A stretch of 64,000 nucleotides of DNA from the NCBI RefSeq assembly GCF_014650055.1, contig NZ_BMUF01000001.1, positions 434,001-498,000 of the forward strand, read 5' to 3'. Below the pieces are notes generated by a model. That model saw nothing but the letters and a program-made list of their open reading frames with translations, searched no databases and was not told the DNA's origin. This stretch comes from Streptomyces malachitofuscus. Its GTDB lineage: Bacteria > Actinomycetota > Actinomycetes > Streptomycetales > Streptomycetaceae. This document shows, in pieces, positions 43,201 through 50,763 of the stretch; position 1 is the stretch's first letter; every line of letters begins with the position of its first letter. A program made the translations under genes and the position numbers.

Positions 43201-43774
43201 CTTCGCCCAGGAGCTGGCCCGCCCCATGCCCCGCCCCCCGCAGCCCGCGGCACGCCGCGGCACCCGCTTCCACGCCTGGGTCGAGGCACGCTTCGAGGCC
43301 CTGACGCTGCCCATGCTCGATCCGGAGGAGCTGCCCGGCAGCGACGCCGAAATCGAGGACGAGCGCGACCTGCAGGCCCTGAAGGAGGCGTTCGAACGCA
43401 CCGAGTACGCCCGTCGTACGCCCCACCGCGTGGAGGCGCCCTTCCAGCTGACGATCGCCGGCCGCGTCGTCCGCGGCCGCATCGACGCCGTCTACCGGAG
43501 CGACGCGGCGGACGGAACGACGTACGAGATCGTCGACTGGAAGACCGGCCGCGGCCGCACCGCCGACCCGCTCCAGCTCGCCGTCTACCGGCTCGCCTGG
43601 GCCGAGCAGCAGGGCGTCCCCCTGGAATCCGTCCGGGCCGCGTTCCTGTACGTACGCACCGGAGAAGTGGTCCGCCCCGGGGCCCTGCCCGGCCGCGCGG
43701 AGCTGGAGCGGCTCCTGCTCGAGGAGCCGCCCGGTGAGATACCGCACTCCGAGGACACCGGCGCGGACCGCTAG
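40295..43774 (+). CDS. adnB: AdnB: second UvrD-like helicase/RecB-like nuclease subunit
   Basis: 1159 residues. Motor half: VAGAGSGKTTVMAARVVWLV (Walker A, strongly like mycobacterial AdnB), LGLTFTNKAAGELAERV, LDEYQDTSVAQ, VGDPCQAIYGWRGA and TAHKSKGLEWDVVAV. A long acidic spacer (about residues 840-900, YDDPDWPAPPEDEEVPPEDD) separates it from the RecB nuclease with GRIDAVYR and IVDWKTGRG. Partner of the upstream AdnA in end resection. GTG 40295 lacks a Shine-Dalgarno; TAGATT six bases upstream suggests a leaderless transcript starting in the 101-bp gap. Its stop codon overlaps the -10-like sequence of the next gene. Confidence 0.92.
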   Translation: MPARITDPDQLKELLGIPFTPEQTACITAPPAPQVIVAGAGSGKTTVMAARVVWLVGTGQVAPEQVLGLTFTNKAAGELAERVRKALIKAGVTDPDAIDPDNPPGEPVISTYHAFAGRLLTDHGLRIGLEPASRLLADATRYQLAARVLREAPGPYPALTRSFPDLVGDLLTLDAELSEHLVRPEDLRAHDAELLRTLENTKLTNADLRKVPEAAAARRELADLVLRYRAAKRERDLLDFGDQIALSARLAAIPEVGRVLRDEFRVVLLDEYQDTSVAQRVMLAGLFGGGTGHPVTAVGDPCQAIYGWRGASVANLDDFPDHFAHADRRPATRQSLSENRRSGGRLLDLANGLAEPLRAMHAGVEALRPAPGAERDGTVRCALLPTHAEEIDWIADSVAHLVRTGKAPGEIAVLCRTAGDFAGIQAALVARDVPVEVVGLSGLLHLPEIADLVAVCEVLQDPGANASLVRLLTGPRWRIGPRDLALLGRRARRLVTHARVDGDDDPDRRLAEAVEGVDPAEVISLADALDTFLETPLDGDDDGLPFSADARVRFARLATELRDLRRSLADPLMDVLHRVLAVTGLEVELSASPHALAARRRETLSNFLDIAASFAAGDNEATLLAFLGFLRTAAQYEKGLDNALPGGENTVKVLTAHKSKGLEWDVVAVPGLVTGTFPSTQGREKWTAQGKVLPHALRGDADTLPDVVSWDSRGLKAFHEAMKEHQHTEELRLGYVTFTRPRSLLLGSGHWWGPSQKRPRGPSAFLQALYEHCAAGHGEIEAWADEPAEDEENPALHGATDDQVWPLPLDDAALTRRRAAAETVLAHLDALAAHPDGPGTAVHDPDTYDDPDWPAPPEDEEVPPEDDPFADDDPGDWESWTADRPTVPHQATAPEATGRPREADRAHPPRQPGAPRLTPEEARTVASWDRDLDALAGELLRTRASVTEVRLPASLTASELLRLAEDPDGFAQELARPMPRPPQPAARRGTRFHAWVEARFEALTLPMLDPEELPGSDAEIEDERDLQALKEAFERTEYARRTPHRVEAPFQLTIAGRVVRGRIDAVYRSDAADGTTYEIVDWKTGRGRTADPLQLAVYRLAWAEQQGVPLESVRAAFLYVRTGEVVRPGALPGRAELERLLLEEPPGEIPHSEDTGADR

Positions 43775-43784
43775 GCTCGACGGC

Positions 43785-45197
43785 ATGAGCCAGCCCGTTG
43801 ACAGTGCCGTCAGCGCCGTCCGTACGTACATCGCACAGCACCGCGTCACCTTCCTCGACGATCTCACCGAGTGGCTGCGCATCCCGTCCGTCTCGGCCCA
43901 GCCCGACCACGCGCCCGACGTGCGCCACAGCGCCGACTGGCTCGCCGCGAAGCTCAAGGAGACGGGCTTCCCCACCGCCGAGGTCTGGCACACCCCCGGC
44001 GCCCCGGCCGTCTACGCCGAGTGGCCCTCCGCCGACCCCGACGCGCCCACCGTGCTGGTCTACGGCCACCACGACGTACAGCCCGCCGCCCGCGAGGACG
44101 GCTGGGACAGCGAGCCCTTCGAACCCGTCGTCCGCGGCAACCGTCTTTACGGGCGCGGCGCGGCCGACGACAAGGGCCAGGTCCTCTTCCACACCCTCGG
44201 CGTCCGCGCCCACCTCGCCGCCACCGGCCGCACCACCCCGACCGTCCATCTGAAGCTGCTGATCGAGGGCGAGGAGGAGTCCGGCTCCCCGCACTTCCGG
44301 GCGCTCGTCGAGGAGCACGCGGACCGGCTCACCGCCGACGCCGTGATCGTGTCCGACACCGGCATGTGGTCCGAGGACACCCCCACCGTGTGCACCGGCA
44401 TGCGTGGCCTCGCCGAATGCGAGATCCGGCTGTACGGCCCCGACCAGGACATCCACTCCGGTTCTTTCGGTGGCGCGGTCCCCAACCCCGCCACCGCCGC
44501 CGCACGCCTGGTGGCCGCCCTGCACGACGACCACGCGCGCGTGGCGATCCCGGGCTTCTACGACGGTGTGGTGGAGCTCACCGACCGGGAACGCGAACTC
44601 ATCGCCGCGCTGCCCTTCGACGAGGAGCAATGGCTGCGCACCGCGAAGTCGCACGGCACCCGGGGCGAGACCGGATACAGCACCCTGGAGCGCGTCTGGG
44701 CGCGCCCCACCGCCGAGGTCAACGGCATCGGCGGCGGCTACCAGGGCCCCGGCAGCAAGACAATCATCCCTTCCTCCGCCATGGTGAAGCTGTCCTTCCG
44801 GCTGGTCGCCGGGCAGGACCCGGAGCATGTGGCGAAGGCCGTCCGCGCCTGGGTGCCGGAACAGGTCCCCGACGGCATCCGCCACGAGATCTCCTTCAGC
44901 CCCGCCACCCGGCCCTGTCTGACCCCCCTGGACCACCCCGCCCTGCAGTCCCTGGTCCGGGCGATGGGCCGCGCCTTCGACCGTCCCGTCCTGTTCACGC
45001 GCGAGGGAGGCTCCGGCCCGGCCGCCGACCTCCAGGACGTCCTCGGCGCACCCGTCCTCTTCCTCGGCATCTCCGTCCCGTCGGACGGCTGGCACGCCCC
45101 CAACGAGAAGGTCGAGCTCGACCTGCTCCTCAAGGGCGTCGAGACCAGCGCGTACCTGTGGGGCGACCTCGCCGAGCACTGGCGGCACGCTCCCTGA
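43785..45197 (+). CDS. M20 family dipeptidase/metallopeptidase
   Basis: 470-residue cytosolic zinc peptidase of the M20/M28 clan (carnosinase-like dipeptidases). Metal ligands in order: VYGHHDVQPA (His), RGAADDKGQV (bridging Asp), EGEEESGSP (catalytic Glu and Glu ligand), VSDTGMW (Asp) and DGWHAPNE (His). The dimerisation lid contains DIHSGSFGG. Full length. ATG 43785 has TAGGCT (43772-43777) seven bases upstream, overlapping the adnB stop codon, so transcription may restart exactly there. Confidence 0.93.
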   Translation: MSQPVDSAVSAVRTYIAQHRVTFLDDLTEWLRIPSVSAQPDHAPDVRHSADWLAAKLKETGFPTAEVWHTPGAPAVYAEWPSADPDAPTVLVYGHHDVQPAAREDGWDSEPFEPVVRGNRLYGRGAADDKGQVLFHTLGVRAHLAATGRTTPTVHLKLLIEGEEESGSPHFRALVEEHADRLTADAVIVSDTGMWSEDTPTVCTGMRGLAECEIRLYGPDQDIHSGSFGGAVPNPATAAARLVAALHDDHARVAIPGFYDGVVELTDRERELIAALPFDEEQWLRTAKSHGTRGETGYSTLERVWARPTAEVNGIGGGYQGPGSKTIIPSSAMVKLSFRLVAGQDPEHVAKAVRAWVPEQVPDGIRHEISFSPATRPCLTPLDHPALQSLVRAMGRAFDRPVLFTREGGSGPAADLQDVLGAPVLFLGISVPSDGWHAPNEKVELDLLLKGVETSAYLWGDLAEHWRHAP

Positions 45198-45345
45198 CCA
45201 CCGCAGCCGTCCGGAACCGACGCCCGCGCGGGGCACACTGGAAGGGGCCTTCGCCGCGCCCCGCCGGATCCGGTCCCTCCCACCGCACGTTCCGCCGAAC
45301 CGCCCGCCGACCCAATCCGTTCCACCGGGGGAGTTGGAAGCACCC

Positions 45346-46290
45346 GTGACCACCTGGACCGACCACACCGCCGACCGCCCCATCTCGCTCACCGTGCCGA
45401 GCGGCATCGACCGCGCCGCCCACCACCGGCTCGACGAGGCCTGGCTCGCGGCGGCATGGAGCCACCCCTCGACCCGCTGCTTCGTGGTCTCCGGCGGCCA
45501 GGTCCTCATCGACGAGGCGGCGGACGGGCGCACCGAACTCCTCATGACGCCGTCCTTCGAGGCCCCGCTCACCGAGGCACACCGCTACTTCCTGGGCATC
45601 GACGAGGACGGCGTCAGCTACTTCGCCCTCCAGAAGGACTCCCTGCCCGGCCGCATGGACGACTCCGCCCGCCCTGCGGGGCTGCGCGAGGCGGGGCTTC
45701 TCCTGTCGCCGCGCGAGGCGGGCCTGATGGTGCACGCGGTCGCCCTGGAGAACTGGCAGCGGCTGCACCGCTTCTGCTCCCGCTGCGGCGAGCGCACCGT
45801 CATCGCCGCCGCCGGCCACATCCGGCGCTGCCCGGCCTGCGGTGCCGAGCACTACCCGCGCACCGACCCTGCGGTCATCATGGCGGTCGTGGACGGCGAC
45901 GACCGCATCCTGCTGGGACGCCAGGTCCACTGGCCCGAGGGCCGCTTCTCGACGCTCGCCGGATTCGTGGAGCCGGGCGAGTCCATCGAGCATTCGGTGC
46001 GCCGCGAGGTGCACGAGGAGGTCGGCATCGCCGTCGGCGAGGTCGAGTACATCGCCAGCCAGCCCTGGCCCTTCCCGTCGAGCCTCATGCTGGGCTTCAC
46101 CGCCCGCGCCACCACGACCGAGATCAACGTCGACGGAGACGAGATCCACGAGGCCCGCTGGTTCTCCCGCGACGAACTCGCCGCTGCCTTCGAGTCCGGC
46201 GAGGTGCTCCCGCCGTACGGCATCTCGATCGCGGCCCGGCTGATCGAGCGCTGGTACGGCAGGGAGCTCCCGACCCGCAGCGCCTTCTGA
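45346..46290 (+). CDS. nudC: NudC: NAD(+) diphosphatase / NAD-cap removing Nudix hydrolase
   Basis: 314-residue Nudix enzyme that splits NAD(H) and removes NAD caps from RNA. N-terminal domain, then a zinc ribbon (CSRCGE and CPACGAEHYPRTDP), the Nudix box GFVEPGESIEHSVRREVHEE-VGI with intact REVHEE, and the family-specific SQPWPFPSSLM. GTG 45346 chosen for GGAAG five bases upstream; TTG 45334 would add four residues. A perfect 19-bp terminator follows. Confidence 0.93.
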   Translation: MTTWTDHTADRPISLTVPSGIDRAAHHRLDEAWLAAAWSHPSTRCFVVSGGQVLIDEAADGRTELLMTPSFEAPLTEAHRYFLGIDEDGVSYFALQKDSLPGRMDDSARPAGLREAGLLLSPREAGLMVHAVALENWQRLHRFCSRCGERTVIAAAGHIRRCPACGAEHYPRTDPAVIMAVVDGDDRILLGRQVHWPEGRFSTLAGFVEPGESIEHSVRREVHEEVGIAVGEVEYIASQPWPFPSSLMLGFTARATTTEINVDGDEIHEARWFSRDELAAAFESGEVLPPYGISIAARLIERWYGRELPTRSAF

Positions 46291-46312
46291 CCCGGCGCCC
46301 GCACGACACGAA

Positions 46313-46355
46313 GAAGCGGGGTGGCCGTCCCTTTCGGGGACGGCCACCCCGCTTC
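46313..46355. terminator. Very strong bidirectional terminator
   Basis: Perfect 19-bp inverted repeat (46313-46331 with 46337-46355) and a 5-base loop, between nudC (+) and mycoredoxin (-). Confidence 0.92.
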
Positions 46356-46368
46356 GGGGCCGGTCCGC

Positions 46369-46611
46369 TCAGACGCCGACCTTCTGCTTGACCTGCGCGA
46401 GCGACGGGTTGGTGAGCGTCGAGCCGTCGGCGAAGAGCACGGTCGGAACCGTCTGGTTCCCGCCGTTCGCCTTCTCCACGAACGCGGCGGACTCGGGGTC
46501 CTGCTCGATGTTGATCTCGGTGTACGCGATGCCCTCACGGTCCAGCTGGCTCTTCAGCCGGCGGCAGTAGCCGCACCACGTGGTGCTGTACATCGTCACA
46601 GTGCCCTGCAT
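46369..46611 (-). CDS. mrx1: Mycoredoxin (glutaredoxin-like, mycothiol-dependent)
   Basis: 80-residue thioredoxin-fold protein. The active site CGYC (residues 13-16, in TTWCGYCRRLKSQL), the cis-Pro loop TVPTVLF and DGSTLTNPSLAQVKQK match mycoredoxin-1, which reduces mixed disulfides with mycothiol, the actinobacterial replacement for glutathione. ATG 46611 follows GAGAGGC. Divergent from uvrD2 across 190 bp. Confidence 0.93.
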   Translation of the reverse strand: MQGTVTMYSTTWCGYCRRLKSQLDREGIAYTEINIEQDPESAAFVEKANGGNQTVPTVLFADGSTLTNPSLAQVKQKVGV

Positions 46612-46801
46612 GCCTCTCGCGCTCCTTCGGCGGCTCGGGGAAGTCCTCGTTGTGGGGGGAACGTACTTGAAAGCGCAGGCATTCCCGAGGGCGGTGCGCC
46701 GCCACCGTCCAGGAGTGACGCCTGCCGCATTGATATGACCGCAGGGCCCTGCCTGTGGACAACCGGCTCACCTGTCTCCGGGGACCTGGCAGCATGGCCA
46801 T

Positions 46802-49006
46802 GTGACAGCAGCAACGCACTCCCCCCTCTTCCCGCAGGTACCGGACTCGGCCGACGCGGTGCTCGAAGGGCTCGACCCCGAGCAGCGGGCCGTGGCCACC
46901 GCCCTGCACGGACCGGTGTGCGTGCTGGCGGGCGCGGGCACCGGCAAGACCCGGGCGATCACCCACCGGATCGCCTACGGGGTGCGCGCAGGGATCCTCC
47001 AGCCCTCCAGTGTGCTCGCCGTCACCTTCACCAACCGTGCCGCCGGGGAGATGCGCGGCAGGCTCCGCCAGCTCGGCGCGGTCGGCGTCCAGGCGCGCAC
47101 GTTCCACTCCGCGGCGCTGCGCCAGCTCCAGTACTTCTGGCCGAAAGCGATCGGTGGTTCCCTGCCCCGGCTCGTGGACCGCAAGATCCAGCTGGTGGCC
47201 GACGCGGCCGCAGCCTGCCGCATCCGGCTCGACCGCGGGGAGCTGCGGGACGTCACCGCGGAGATCGAATGGTCCAAGGTCACCCAGACCGTCCCGGGGG
47301 ACTACGCGGCCGCCGCCGTCAAGGCCGGCCGGGAGACCCCCCGCGACCCCGCCGAGATCGCCCAGCTGTACTCCGCCTACGAGGACCTCAAGCGTGAGCG
47401 CACGGTCATCGACTTCGAGGACGTGCTGCTGCTGACGGTCGCCGTTCTCCAGGACCGGCACGACATCGCGGAGCAGGTCCGCGCCCAGTACCAGCACTTC
47501 GTCGTCGACGAGTACCAGGACGTCAGCCCGCTCCAGCAGCGCCTGCTGGAACTCTGGCTCGGCGACCGGGAGAACCTGTGCGTGGTCGGCGACGCCAGCC
47601 AGACCATCTACTCGTTCACGGGAGCAACCCCGGACCATCTGCTCGACTTCCGCGCCCGCCATCCCGGAGCCACCGTCGTCAAACTGGTCCGCGACTACCG
47701 CTCGACCCCCCAGGTCGTCCGTCTGGCGAACGGGCTGCTCGCCCAGGCCCGCGGCCGCGCCGCCGACCACCGGCTGGAACTCGTCTCCCAGCGCGCCGGG
47801 GGGACCGAGCCGGTCTTCACCGAGTACGCCGACGAGCCCGCCGAGGCCGAGGGCGCCGCGCGCCGCATCCGAGAGCTCATCGACGCGGGCGTCCCGGCGA
47901 GCGAGATCGCCGTCCTGTTCCGCACGAACTCCCAGTCCGAGACCTATGAGCAGGCGCTGGCCGACGCCGGGGTGCCCTACCAGCTCCGGGGCGCCGAGCG
48001 CTTCTTCGACCGTCCCGAGGTGCGCAAGGCGATCGTCGCCCTGCGCGCGGCGGCCCGCTTCGGCGGCAACGACGCGCTCCTCGACGACGCCCCCGACCTG
48101 CCCTCCCAGGTGCGTGCCGTGCTCTCCGGCGAAGGCTGGACCACCGAGCCGCCGGCCGGCTCGGGAGCGGTCCGGGAGCGCTGGGAGTCACTGGCCGCCC
48201 TCGTGCATCTGGCGCAGGACTTCGCCGGCGCCCGGCCCGGCGTCACGCTCGCCGACCTCGTGACCGAACTCGACGAACGGGCCGGCGCCCAGCACGCCCC
48301 GACGGTGCAGGGGGTCACCCTCGCCTCCCTGCACTCGGCCAAGGGCCTGGAGTGGGACGTCGTCTTCCTGGTCGGCGTCGCCGAGGGGATGATGCCGATC
48401 ACCTACGCAAAGACGGAGGAGCAGATCGAGGAGGAGCGCCGTCTCCTCTATGTCGGCGTCACCCGCGCCCGCGAGCGCCTCCATCTCTCCTGGGCGCTCT
48501 CCCGCTCGCCCGGCGGCCGGCCGAACCGCCGCCCCAGCCGTTTCCTCGCCGGGCTGCGCCCCGGGTCTACCGCCGCCGGGCGCGGCGGTGCGGCCGGCAC
48601 GGGAGGTGTGGAGCACGGTTCCTTCGGCGCGGCGCCCGCCCCGGCCGCACCGAGGCCGAGACGGGGCCGGCGCAGCCCCGCCCGCTGCCGGGTCTGCGGT
48701 CGCACGCTGACCGACGCGGGCGAGATGAAGCTGATGCGCTGCGAGGACTGCCCCTCCGACATGGACGAGGGGCTCTACGAGCGGTTGCGGGACTGGCGCG
48801 CCGACCAGGCGCGTCGCAGCGGACAGCCGGCCTTCTGCGTCTTCACCGACAAGACGCTGATCGCCATCGCCGAGACGGTCCCCGACGACGAGCAGGGTCT
48901 CGCGCGCATCCCCGGGGTGGGGATGCGCAAGCTGGGCCGCTACGGGGCCGATGTTCTGGCCATCTGCGCAGGCCGTGACATCGCCGAGGAGCAAGATCCG
49001 GACTGA
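46802..49006 (+). CDS. uvrD2: UvrD2: ATP-dependent DNA helicase with tetracysteine and HRDC domain
   Basis: 734-residue SF1A 3'-5' helicase. Motor: VLAGAGTGKTRAITHR, VTFTNRAAGEMRGR, VDEYQDVS, GDASQTIYSFTG, TLASLHSAKGLEWDV and YVGVTRARERLHL. After a proline/glycine-rich linker come CRVCG and CEDC (tetracysteine) and a C-terminal HRDC domain (LRDWRADQARRSGQPAFCVF). This layout is UvrD2 of mycobacteria and streptomycetes, not UvrD1/PcrA. GTG 46802 is the first usable start; the ATGs just before it lead to immediate stops. The wblC promoter begins 13 bp after its stop. Confidence 0.94.
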   Translation: MTAATHSPLFPQVPDSADAVLEGLDPEQRAVATALHGPVCVLAGAGTGKTRAITHRIAYGVRAGILQPSSVLAVTFTNRAAGEMRGRLRQLGAVGVQARTFHSAALRQLQYFWPKAIGGSLPRLVDRKIQLVADAAAACRIRLDRGELRDVTAEIEWSKVTQTVPGDYAAAAVKAGRETPRDPAEIAQLYSAYEDLKRERTVIDFEDVLLLTVAVLQDRHDIAEQVRAQYQHFVVDEYQDVSPLQQRLLELWLGDRENLCVVGDASQTIYSFTGATPDHLLDFRARHPGATVVKLVRDYRSTPQVVRLANGLLAQARGRAADHRLELVSQRAGGTEPVFTEYADEPAEAEGAARRIRELIDAGVPASEIAVLFRTNSQSETYEQALADAGVPYQLRGAERFFDRPEVRKAIVALRAAARFGGNDALLDDAPDLPSQVRAVLSGEGWTTEPPAGSGAVRERWESLAALVHLAQDFAGARPGVTLADLVTELDERAGAQHAPTVQGVTLASLHSAKGLEWDVVFLVGVAEGMMPITYAKTEEQIEEERRLLYVGVTRARERLHLSWALSRSPGGRPNRRPSRFLAGLRPGSTAAGRGGAAGTGGVEHGSFGAAPAPAAPRPRRGRRSPARCRVCGRTLTDAGEMKLMRCEDCPSDMDEGLYERLRDWRADQARRSGQPAFCVFTDKTLIAIAETVPDDEQGLARIPGVGMRKLGRYGADVLAICAGRDIAEEQDPD

Positions 49007-49018
49007 TGTGAACTCGTC

Positions 49019-49059
49019 GAAAAAATAGTTTGCGCATGCCCCGGGAATCCCCATAGGTT
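49019..49059 (+). promoter_or_regulatory. wblC/whiB7 promoter with AT-rich autoregulatory box
   Basis: An A-rich block (GAAAAAATAG, 49019-49028) sits directly before a -35 TTGCGC (49030-49035), an 18-bp spacer and a -10 TAGGTT (49054-49059). WhiB7 proteins bind an AT-rich box next to the -35 through their AT-hook and activate their own promoter with the main sigma factor; this arrangement fits. Expected transcript start near 49066, giving a leader of nearly 600 nt. Confidence 0.8.
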
Positions 49060-49170
49060 CTTAGGCACGGGGACAGCGGCCTTCTCGAAGGCCCTGGATC
49101 CGTGTTGTACTTGCATATCCGCGGACTGGTTCACCCCAGTCCCCCGAGACGCCGAGAGGAGGCGAGTCCA

Positions 49171-49488
49171 GTGATCAGCATCAACACCAGCTCCATCGTC
49201 AAACTGACCGATCGCTCGGCCGTCTCCCTGTGCATTCCCGGCGCCTCGAACCAGGGCACCGGTCTGTCCGGCCTCCGTGCCGTGCGGCCGGCGTCCTCCC
49301 TCGCTCCCGCGGGCCTTGTCGTCCGTGAGCGCGATGAGCGACCGACCAAGGCACTGGAAGCAGCAGTAGTGGCACAGGCGCAGGCCTATGCCTTTGCGGC
49401 GGCCGGTGCCGGATTCCGGAAGCAGACGACGCAGCACCACCTGATGTGGGCCTTCCGTGGGCCAGAACCCTGGAGTGATCCAGCCTGA
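49171..49488 (+). CDS. 105-codon leader ORF upstream of wblC
   Basis: GTG 49171 follows GAGAGGAGGCG, a strong ribosome site, and the ORF runs to TGA 49486-49488. It starts VISINTSSIVKLTDRSAVS and ends WAFRGPEPWSDPA. Codon bias is good in the first half and weaker in the second, as expected when RNA structure constrains the sequence. No domain recognised. It lies inside the wblC transcript, its last codons overlap a segment able to pair with the attenuator, and its stop lies in a small hairpin (49484-49498). A role as sensor of translation stress is more likely than a separate protein function. Confidence 0.65.
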   Translation: MISINTSSIVKLTDRSAVSLCIPGASNQGTGLSGLRAVRPASSLAPAGLVVRERDERPTKALEAAVVAQAQAYAFAAAGAGFRKQTTQHHLMWAFRGPEPWSDPA

Positions 49489-49509
49489 TGCGATCAGGCC
49501 GGCGCCTTC

Positions 49510-49552
49510 AGGGCCGCGGAACCCCATCCGGGATCCGCGGCCCTTCTGTTTG
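49510..49552 (+). terminator. Attenuator hairpin in the wblC leader
   Basis: 11-bp perfect stem (49510-49520 with 49534-49544) followed by TCTGTTTGT. It sits 22 bp after the leader ORF and 110 bp before wblC. Segment 49453-49463, inside the leader ORF, can instead pair with 49511-49521 (one G-U, one mismatch) and block it, giving terminator and antiterminator states. Confidence 0.72.
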
Positions 49553-49661
49553 TCCAGCAACGTGGACGACGAAGCGAAGGCGCCTCGGGACAAGAAAAGA
49601 ACCCGGTACCAGCCGCCACCCGGTCAACCGACCGGAAACGACCAGACGAGGAAGACGAACC

Positions 49662-50030
49662 GTGCAACTCGAAGCGCACGCCCCGTCCGTACCGCCTTCC
49701 GACACGATCCCCAAGCCCGGCTCCACGGAGGACCCGACCTTGACTCCGCTCACCGCGCTCACCGCGCTCGACGACGCCATCGAGAACCTCGGCGTGCCCG
49801 TCCCGTGCCGCTCCTACGACCCGGAGGTCTTCTTCGCCGAGTCGCCCGCGGACGTCGAGTACGCCAAGTCCCTCTGCCGTACCTGCCCGCTGATCGAGGC
49901 CTGCCTCGCCGGCGCCAAGGAGCGGCGTGAGCCCTGGGGCGTCTGGGGTGGCGAGCTGTTCGTCCAGGGGGTTGTCGTCGCCCGGAAGCGGCCGCGTGGC
50001 CGCCCGCGCAAGAACCCGGTCACGGCATGA
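49662..50030 (+). CDS. wblC: WblC/WhiB7: redox-sensitive transcription factor for ribosome-antibiotic resistance
   Basis: 122-residue WhiB-like protein. Four Fe-S cysteines: VPCRSYDP, then SLCRTCPLIEACLAG; the GVWGGELF turn (G-V/I-W-G-G) contacts the main sigma factor, and RKRPRGRPRKNP is the AT-hook that marks WblC/WhiB7. It activates intrinsic resistance genes when translation is inhibited. GTG 49662 follows GAGGAAG; the upstream in-frame extension overlaps the attenuator and is not protein-like. Regulated by the AT-rich promoter and leader described separately. The next small gene overlaps it (ATGA). Confidence 0.95.
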   Translation: MQLEAHAPSVPPSDTIPKPGSTEDPTLTPLTALTALDDAIENLGVPVPCRSYDPEVFFAESPADVEYAKSLCRTCPLIEACLAGAKERREPWGVWGGELFVQGVVVARKRPRGRPRKNPVTA

Positions 50031-50350
50031 ACACCCCAGGAACGATCGACCGCCCTCTCACGCACGACCCCCAGAAGCAGGCCCCGATGATGCCGTCCAC
50101 TCACGAGCCCGCCGGCTCCGCGACCGAAGACTTCACCACCAGCGGCGCGAACGACTCGCGCCAGAACAGGACCCGAGAGATGCAACTCATCCCAGAAGCC
50201 CTGGCTCGCGCGCATATGCGCGACCGACTGCACGAGGCGCAACAGGAGCGCGAGGCCGTACGCCTGGTGAACGCGCGCCGGATGCAGCGCCGGGCCGAGC
50301 GCGCCTCCCGGCGCGCCCGCCGCGCGCTCGCCATGGCGCTCATGCAGTAA
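50027..50350 (+). CDS. Small basic helical protein coupled to wblC
   Basis: 107 residues starting at an ATG that overlaps the wblC stop. The N-terminal half is polar and low-complexity; the C-terminal half is a long amphipathic basic helix (MQLIPEALARAHMRDRLHEA, then RRMQRRAERASRRARRALAM). I recall the MQLIPEALARAHM-type segment recurring in small Streptomyces proteins. An internal ATG at 50180 after GAGAG would give a 56-residue version with just that helix and may be the true start. Function unknown; probably co-transcribed with wblC. Confidence 0.7.
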   Translation: MNTPGTIDRPLTHDPQKQAPMMPSTHEPAGSATEDFTTSGANDSRQNRTREMQLIPEALARAHMRDRLHEAQQEREAVRLVNARRMQRRAERASRRARRALAMALMQ

Positions 50351-50400
50351 CCGACCCGATTGAAGCGGTGGCCTCGCCCAGCCGGAGGCCCAGCTCTTCC

Positions 50401-50440
50401 CCGCGGGGGCCGGTCCGTGCGAACGGACCGGCCCCCGCGG
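50401..50440. terminator. Terminator of the wblC unit
   Basis: Perfect 18-bp inverted repeat (50401-50418 with 50423-50440) with a GCGA loop, 51 bp after the small gene's stop. Confidence 0.9.
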
Positions 50441-50486
50441 TGCGTTGCGGCGGGCCGACCGTCCGCCGCGGCGTTATCGTCGCCGG

Positions 50487-50751
50487 GTGACGAGTCATTC
50501 CGGTGGCGATGACGACGACGGCCGCACGGCGGAGCCGCTGGTGTGCGCCCGCTGCGGCACCCGCGCCGAGGGCCCGCAGCGGCCGCACGGCGGAGCCGCT
50601 GGTGTGCGCCCGCTGCGGCACCCGCGCCGAGGGCCCGCAGCCGACCTGGACCTTCTCCCTGGAGAACGGCACCCCGCGCCACTACTGCGAGAGGTGCTCC
50701 CGCGACAATCTGCGGGCGATCGAGGGACGCCTGGACGCGCAGTGGTGGTAG
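50487..50751 (+). pseudogene. Zinc-ribbon small protein gene frameshifted by a 61-bp tandem duplication
   Basis: Removing one duplicate restores a 67-residue frame from GTG 50487 to TAG 50751: VTSHSGGDDDDGRTAEP, then LVCARCGTRAEGPQPTWTF and RHYCERCSRDNLRAIEG. The two CxxC pairs make a zinc ribbon. As written, the perfect 61-bp duplication (not a multiple of three) throws the GTG frame out after the first copy, while the correct tail is read only from ATG 50503, giving an 82-residue chimera with a scrambled N-terminus but both CxxC pairs intact. No other damage is visible, so the event is recent or the assembly is wrong here. Confidence 0.85.
50519..50640. repeat. Perfect 61-bp tandem duplication
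   Basis: Bases 50519-50579 and 50580-50640 are identical and directly adjacent. The unit covers the CARCG zinc-ribbon half-site of the small gene and shifts its frame by one base. Confidence 0.95.
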
Positions 50752-50763
50752 CGGCCGTACCGG

